From Rheum nobile (Eukaryota; Streptophyta; Magnoliopsida; Caryophyllales; Polygonaceae), in assembly GCA_027886185.1 (NCBI GenBank), contig WOAB01000188.1, positions 1,736,001-1,800,000 on the forward strand: a DNA stretch of 64,000 bases. Reading direction: 5' to 3'. The position numbers and the translations under genes are program-made. This document shows positions 59,701 to 64,000 of this stretch, one piece after another (within the stretch, counting starts at the first letter, position 1; each line of letters begins with the position of its first letter). The notes beneath the pieces are model-generated. The model did no database searches. It was not told where the DNA came from and was given only the letters and a program-made list of their open reading frames with translations.

Positions 59701-61712
59701 TCATGGATGGCAAACAACTCAAGGAAACTGTCACCCACCCAGATTGGTGGTCCTCACTGTTGGACCTTTTTAAGTACAGCTTCTTTCGGGAAGCGGAACA
59801 AGGTTCCTCAGGTTTGTTTTTTTCAGTTCCTAGTTTTTTACTTAAATTTTTTTCGATGGATTTTCTATATGGAATATATAACTAATGCCATCTGCAAGCT
59901 GACTTGATTCCTTTGCTTCCTTTCGTTTCTCTGAATGAATGATTGGCATGTCTCAATAAAGAAGGTATTAATTTCTACGGATCGTGCATGCTGGTCAAGG
60001 AATAGTATACTCATGCATGAAGGTTTCTTTGGTATGATATTAAATTGTAGTTTAGGGGATTTTACCCTCTTCTTTCCTAGCTTCCTTCTCTGGTAGATGA
60101 GCTTCGACAATTGACACAATTGATTTACTTGTTGATATAGGTCTAACCATGCAACTGATGCAAGTGTCAATCTGTTTCCTCTCAGTTTCAGTGTATGATT
60201 TGTTTATGAGTTTATAGATTAAAGAGTTGTCTTGACCTTGGTTTTAAAAGGCGCAAGGCGCACCAAGGTGCAAAGGGTACCTGGAGCCTAGGCGCAAGGT
60301 GCAAAAAAAAAGCGTGCCTTTCGTAGGCGAGGCGCACTTTTATTCCAAAAAACTCCTAAATTAATTCTAAATGATATTTTGAACTTAAAACAACATAATA
60401 TGTATTATAAATGCATAAAATGACATAACTAATTTTCCGCCTCTTCAGTCGTCCTTTTCTCTTTGTTTCTCTCTCCTAAACTTCTGCCCCCTTCAATCGA
60501 CAGATGTGATATGGTCTATTCACCCTTTTTTTCTTTTTTTTTGAACAAAAAATCGCCCAACCCTAGAGGCTCTCAGGCGCAGGCGCCTCACGCCTGGTGA
60601 AAGGCGTGCGCCTTCTGTGGTGCGCTGCGCCCTCCATGCTGGAGGCGCCGAGGCCTGCGCCTCATGGAGCCTTGCGCCTAGGCGCGCCTTTTAAAACTAA
60701 GGGCTTGACATTAGCAAAATATTAGGTCAAATTTGCTACAATTGTTATTAATATTGTATCCATTGATATCTATACTTTGAAGCTATAACCTCCTGCTTCA
60801 ATAATGTGATAAAATGCCCAACTTCTGTTATCCGTGCTTCTCTGAACAATTTCCTTTACACGCTCTAAAACCAGGAAAATATACCCAATGCCACTGCAGA
60901 GAGAGTCAAGAGTAGCATGCTAGAAGGGGTTGAAATTGCTTTAGGGTTGCCAAAAGGATCGCTTCCAAAACCCTTTTATACCAGGCTGCAACTTTGGTAA
61001 TGAGCAACTACCTGATGCATTCCCAATTCTGTAGTCGGGTCAACTCAAATCCACGATTAGTGGTGGACTGGCATACAAATCTTGCTGATGAGTTGGAAAA
61101 TTTTCGTTGAGATGATCGTTGTAACTAATAACTGACATTTGCTGATATGTGCAGGGGTGCAGCCCTACCCACCAATACTCCAGGCGTCCCATGCATCTTT
61201 GATCCCCAAGGAAGAGCTGGCATCTGTGGAGATTGGCTCTTGGGTTCTAGTTTAGAGGCAGCAGCCATCAGCGGGATAGCAATGGCGAATCAGGTAACAC
61301 TATATCATAAGTTAGGTTTTCTTGGTCTCTTAGATGTGACGTGTGTGCGACGCTAACTAATACGAATACCGTTACCTCTTTCATTCTTGTATGGAATACA
61401 TCAACACGAAAATGCTTCCAAGCATGCTCATATTTCTATAAAGAATGTTCACCTTACTTCTGAGTTGTCTAAGTTTTAATCCGGTTTCTTGTTATGGTCA
61501 TGCATTTAGGGCACCTTGACCTCTTACCGTTAATATGAGCCGGAAATGAAATGCAGGTTGCTGATTACTTTCAAAGCAGTGGATCGCATCCAGATGATTT
61601 CGCTCTTGGCTTAAACAATGAATTGTTACAACTACAAGGACATGATATTGGACAATTTCCTGGATTGGATGTGGCTAAATCTGAGTCACTTTTATCTCAA
61701 GTGACAGCATAG
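56751..61712 (+). CDS. Plastid FAD/NAD(P)-binding oxidoreductase, renalase-like, eight exons
   Basis: Exons 56751-57116, 58017-58286, 58971-59097, 59331-59392, 59581-59811, 60875-60996, 61155-61293 and 61557-61712 join in phase with GT-AG borders into about 490 codons without a stop. The N-terminus (MATATQFLLSPLRLQTPHSK, Ser/Arg-rich, few acids) looks like a chloroplast transit peptide. The FAD-binding Rossmann motif is VGIIGGGMAGLLCALYMEKR, followed by GMHGLGGRMGTR. Conserved later segments are RPCWISTLEPFNGMW, GKCANRLLATSGLPL, GGPHCWTFLSTASFGKRNK and, near the end, GICGDWLLGSSLEAAAISG, the C-terminal FAD contact of amine-oxidase-type flavoproteins. This matches the plant family represented by Arabidopsis At3g04650 (about the same length). 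The substrate is not known. Exon 3 has an alternative acceptor nine bases downstream. Confidence 0.92.
58395..58662. mobile_element. Stowaway-type MITE in intron 2
   Basis: The ends CTCCGTCTGTTC and GAACGGAGGGAG form inverted repeats and are flanked by TA on each side (58393-58394 and 58663-58664). This is the known CTCCCTCCGTTC Tc1/mariner family. Its 268 bp are AT-rich and noncoding. Confidence 0.9.
60237..60701. mobile_element. Short inverted-repeat element in intron 5, probably hAT-derived
   Basis: The ends CTTGGTTTTAAAAGGCGC and GCGCCTTTTAAAACTAAG are inverted repeats. The flanks GTCTTGAC and GGCTTGAC are an 8-bp duplication with one mismatch, which fits hAT elements. The interior is packed with AGGCGCAAGGCGC words that can fold over long stretches. 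Confidence 0.78.
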
Positions 61713-62014
61713 TCGAGTATGCGAGATTCTACCAGCCAGATAAGGCCAGATAAGGCCAGAGATGGAATATTTTGAAATGAGGAACCGGTTGTCGAACTGC
61801 AAGGCAAACAAGCGTTAATCCCTCCTCAATCATTTCTACCACCACCTCTGGGGCCTTCCTTGAAGGTTTCTTCTTGTGAATTCTCTCTTTTTCTCATCGC
61901 GTTCTCTCGCACCTGAATTCTGCCAATTGTTTGCTTGGATGGTAACTATCCAAGCATATAGGAACACGTGCTGCGCACATGATTGTAAAAAACTCAGAAA
62001 ATCTGTTAATTGTC
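61713..62014. other. 3' flank of the FAD oxidoreductase gene
   Basis: It probably holds the 3' UTR. AGATAAGGCC is duplicated at 61738-61760. No coding sequence or element end is clear. Confidence 0.45.
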
Positions 62015-62266
62015 TGTTAGGAGCGTGGGTACACGCGATCAATTCTGTTGCAAGTATAAAACAGCATTGATAGAGTTGTAATCGTCATTAAGAAATTTAC
62101 AAGTTTCCAGTTTGTGTTCTTGAACCATGTTGAACTCGGTTGTGTAAACCCACAGACAAGGTTGGTTTTGTTGTTTCCATTGAACATCAATTCCACAATC
62201 TATCTTCTTCTTCACAGACCCTATCTTCCCCTGTTTGTGTTCTTGAATCATAATTCGTACTGTAAC
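62015..62266 (+). repeat. Putative 5' LTR of the right-edge gypsy element
   Basis: TGTTAGGAGC to CTGTAACA gives about 252 bp next to the primer-binding site, with a TATA-like AGTATAAAAC at 62053. The second LTR is not in the window, so the left border is a guess. Confidence 0.45.
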
Positions 62267-62302
62267 ATTGGTATCAGATTCAACGATCCTGTTATTTCTT
62301 CG

Positions 62303-64000
62303 ATGATGGAAACTCGTTCGCAAGTAGTTTTGAGGGAATCGACCATGCGCGAAGTGGAGGAGGTGGTCAATTCCAAGCTTTCGGGGATCACAGAATCCAT
62401 GGCGAAACTCGATGAGAAGTTGGATGGCAAGATTGTCGAGATGTTCGAAGCTATCCGTCTTCTTGCCTCAAATGGAGCAGGGATTTCTAATGGCGAGCGA
62501 AGCCCTAATTTGGTTCAGCAACCACACGCGGTGTCTTTTCAACCTAATCTAGGTATTCCTCCAGAAGGTAATAGATTTCGTCCACAGAATGCTTTTGTAA
62601 ATTAGTATTCTGGTATGACGAGGCTGTCTAGATTGGATTTTCCTCGATTTAATGGGGAACGAGTTAAAGAATGGCTGTCTAGATTGGATTTTCCTCGATT
62701 TAATGGGGAACGAGTTAAAGAATGGATGTTTAAATGTGAGCAATTCTTTCTAATCGATAGAACTCCTAAGGAGATTAGGGTGAATTTAGCTTCCATACAT
62801 GTTGAGAATCAAGCTGCGAGTTGGCATCAGTCATTAGTTCAATCTGATGAATATAGAAATGTGATTATTGATTGGGCAAATTACAAGTTGATGTTGTTGG
62901 AAAGGTTTGGGGAAGTCATCGATGATCCAATTGCTGAGTTAAAAAAATCTGCAAGAAACGGAGGGAATTGTATCTTATCATGACAGGTTTGAGATTATTT
63001 GAACTCGCGTGCAGCTCTCTGAGGCGTATCTTGTAAGTGCATACCTTGCAGGACTCAAGACATATACTTAGATGCATGTGCGTATGTTTCAACCACACTC
63101 CATCCGACAATGCTTTACATTAGCTAAGTTGTATGAGATTGCACATCCATCCAAGAACACCGCAAACAGTAATAGGCCTTCATTATTTCCTACCAACAAA
63201 CCATCTTTTTTTGTCAAGAAAGACTGGTCTCAGCAAAAGACAACTGCAATCTAAAGATCAAACCAGACTGGAGGGTATCACAACAAGAAAAGTCTTATCT
63301 GCTGAGGAGATGAGTGACAGAAGAGCAAAAGGTCTTTGCTATTTCTGCGATGAGAAATACACCCCAGGTCATTACTTGACACACAAGAAGAATCGATTAT
63401 TCATGATTGAGTTGGATGGGGAAACATCTTGTGTGGAGGTTGCACATGAAGAAGAAAGCCTTGGAGTGAATGAGGAAACTGCACAAATCTCTGTCAATGC
63501 AGTGGCTGGTGTGTCTAATTACAGAACAATGAGAGTTAGAGGCTTACATGGGAAGAGAGCCCTCTTTATTCTCATTGATTCAGATAGCACACATAATTTC
63601 ATTGATGAAAGGGTGGTAAGTACCTTGGGTTGTTCACTTAAGCCAGCTGGATTAACCAAGGTGGCAGTGGCTCATGGCAGTACTTTGAGTGTGTCTGCTA
63701 AAGGTGGATGGCTTCAATTGGAGTTTCCAAGGTGTTCCTTTTCAGGCAGATGTCATGGTAATTCCCCTTGGCTGTTGTGATATGGTACTGGGTATACAGT
63801 GGTTGGAGACATTGGGTCCAGTGATGTGGGATTTCAGAAAACTGTCAATGGAGTTTAAGGTGAATCATAGAAAGGTGATTCTACATGGTATGACCCCTGG
63901 TTCAGTGAGGGAAACTAAAGCACAACAGATAAACAAGTTGTCTAGTCACAACATACAACTTGCAATGATCTATGTTCAGGAAGTGCAAGAGGCTGAGTTA
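62303..64000 (+). pseudogene. Gypsy gag and protease, broken
   Basis: From MMETRSQVVLRESTMREVEE the gag runs to a TAG at 62603-62605, then continues in frame with SRLDFPRFNGERVKEW, present twice by a tandem duplication, and WMFKCEQFFLIDRTPKEIRV. A frameshift near 62945 and later stops follow. The zinc knuckle CYFCDEKYTPGHYL lacks its last Cys, and the protease motif LIDSDSTHNFID has Asp in place of Gly of the DSG active site. A second frameshift near 63725 shifts to IPLGCCDMVLGIQWLETLGP. It is thus inactive. Confidence 0.82.

Larger units (their letters stand above)
62015..64000 (+). mobile_element. Decayed Ty3/gypsy element, 5' part, continuing beyond the window
   Basis: A short LTR-like segment, a primer-binding site (TTGGTATCAGAT at 62267-62278, initiator tRNA-Met type) and gag/protease frames follow each other on the plus strand. 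The 3' part is outside the window. Confidence 0.75.

Noticed and set aside
1..64000. tRNA, rRNA or other structured RNA genes
   Set aside because: I looked for conserved tRNA and rRNA words on both strands and found only tRNA-complementary primer-binding sites. A covariance-model search would be needed to exclude small RNAs.

Overview
The window is nuclear DNA of a flowering plant, probably a eudicot. It shows spliced genes with GT-AG introns, plant-specific gene families (a WVD2-like TPX2-family tail, a VPS62/DUF946 gene and a renalase-like plastid FAD oxidoreductase) and the usual plant transposon set (Copia, Athila, Tat, MULE, CACTA, Stowaway). The host part is small. It comprises the 3' end of a WVD2-like gene (1-326, +), a two-exon VPS62-like gene with two in-frame nonsense codons (2012-3866, +), an apparently intact eight-exon FAD oxidoreductase gene (56751-61712, +), and the start of a decayed Ty3/gypsy element running off the right edge (62015-64000, +).

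Between the VPS62-like stop (3866) and the FAD gene start (56751) lie about 52.9 kb that are almost entirely nested transposons. Removing them by their target-site duplications leaves about 430 bp of original intergenic DNA. Two large insertions sit about 20 bp apart. The first is a Copia element on the minus strand (4111-27192). It contains a solo long LTR (6370-9032), a truncated Athila element fused to a truncated Tat element (9321-18827), a second solo LTR (20745-22119, TSD GTTGT) and a Mutator-type MITE with a 13-bp satellite core (24348-26106, 9-bp TSD TTTTATGTG).

The second is a Mutator-like element (MULE, 27217-56573) with about 50-bp terminal inverted repeats and the TSD TTTCTTAA. 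About 10.3 kb of it is its own DNA. It carries three genes, all decayed: a minus-strand transposase with FAR1-type, DDE and SWIM modules in frame with an OTU cysteine-protease domain; a plus-strand plant mobile domain (PMD) gene; and a plus-strand GRF zinc-finger/coiled-coil gene. Arrays of the palindromic word CACGTTACGTG mark both ends and the interior. Its PMD gene is interrupted by an internally deleted Athila element (30663-49682, TSD CCCTT). That Athila element was itself hit in one LTR by a CACTA element with captured host exons (32014-35304, TSD CTA), and in the other by a 10-kb long-LTR gypsy-like element without recognisable pol (39223-49195, TSD ATTAG).

No transposon gene here looks intact: stops, frameshifts or lost catalytic residues occur in each. 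The most interesting material is the multi-gene MULE, the short GC-rich palindromic words that are private to each transposon family, the satellite-core MITE, the captured exons in the CACTA element, and the Athila/Tat deletion junction.
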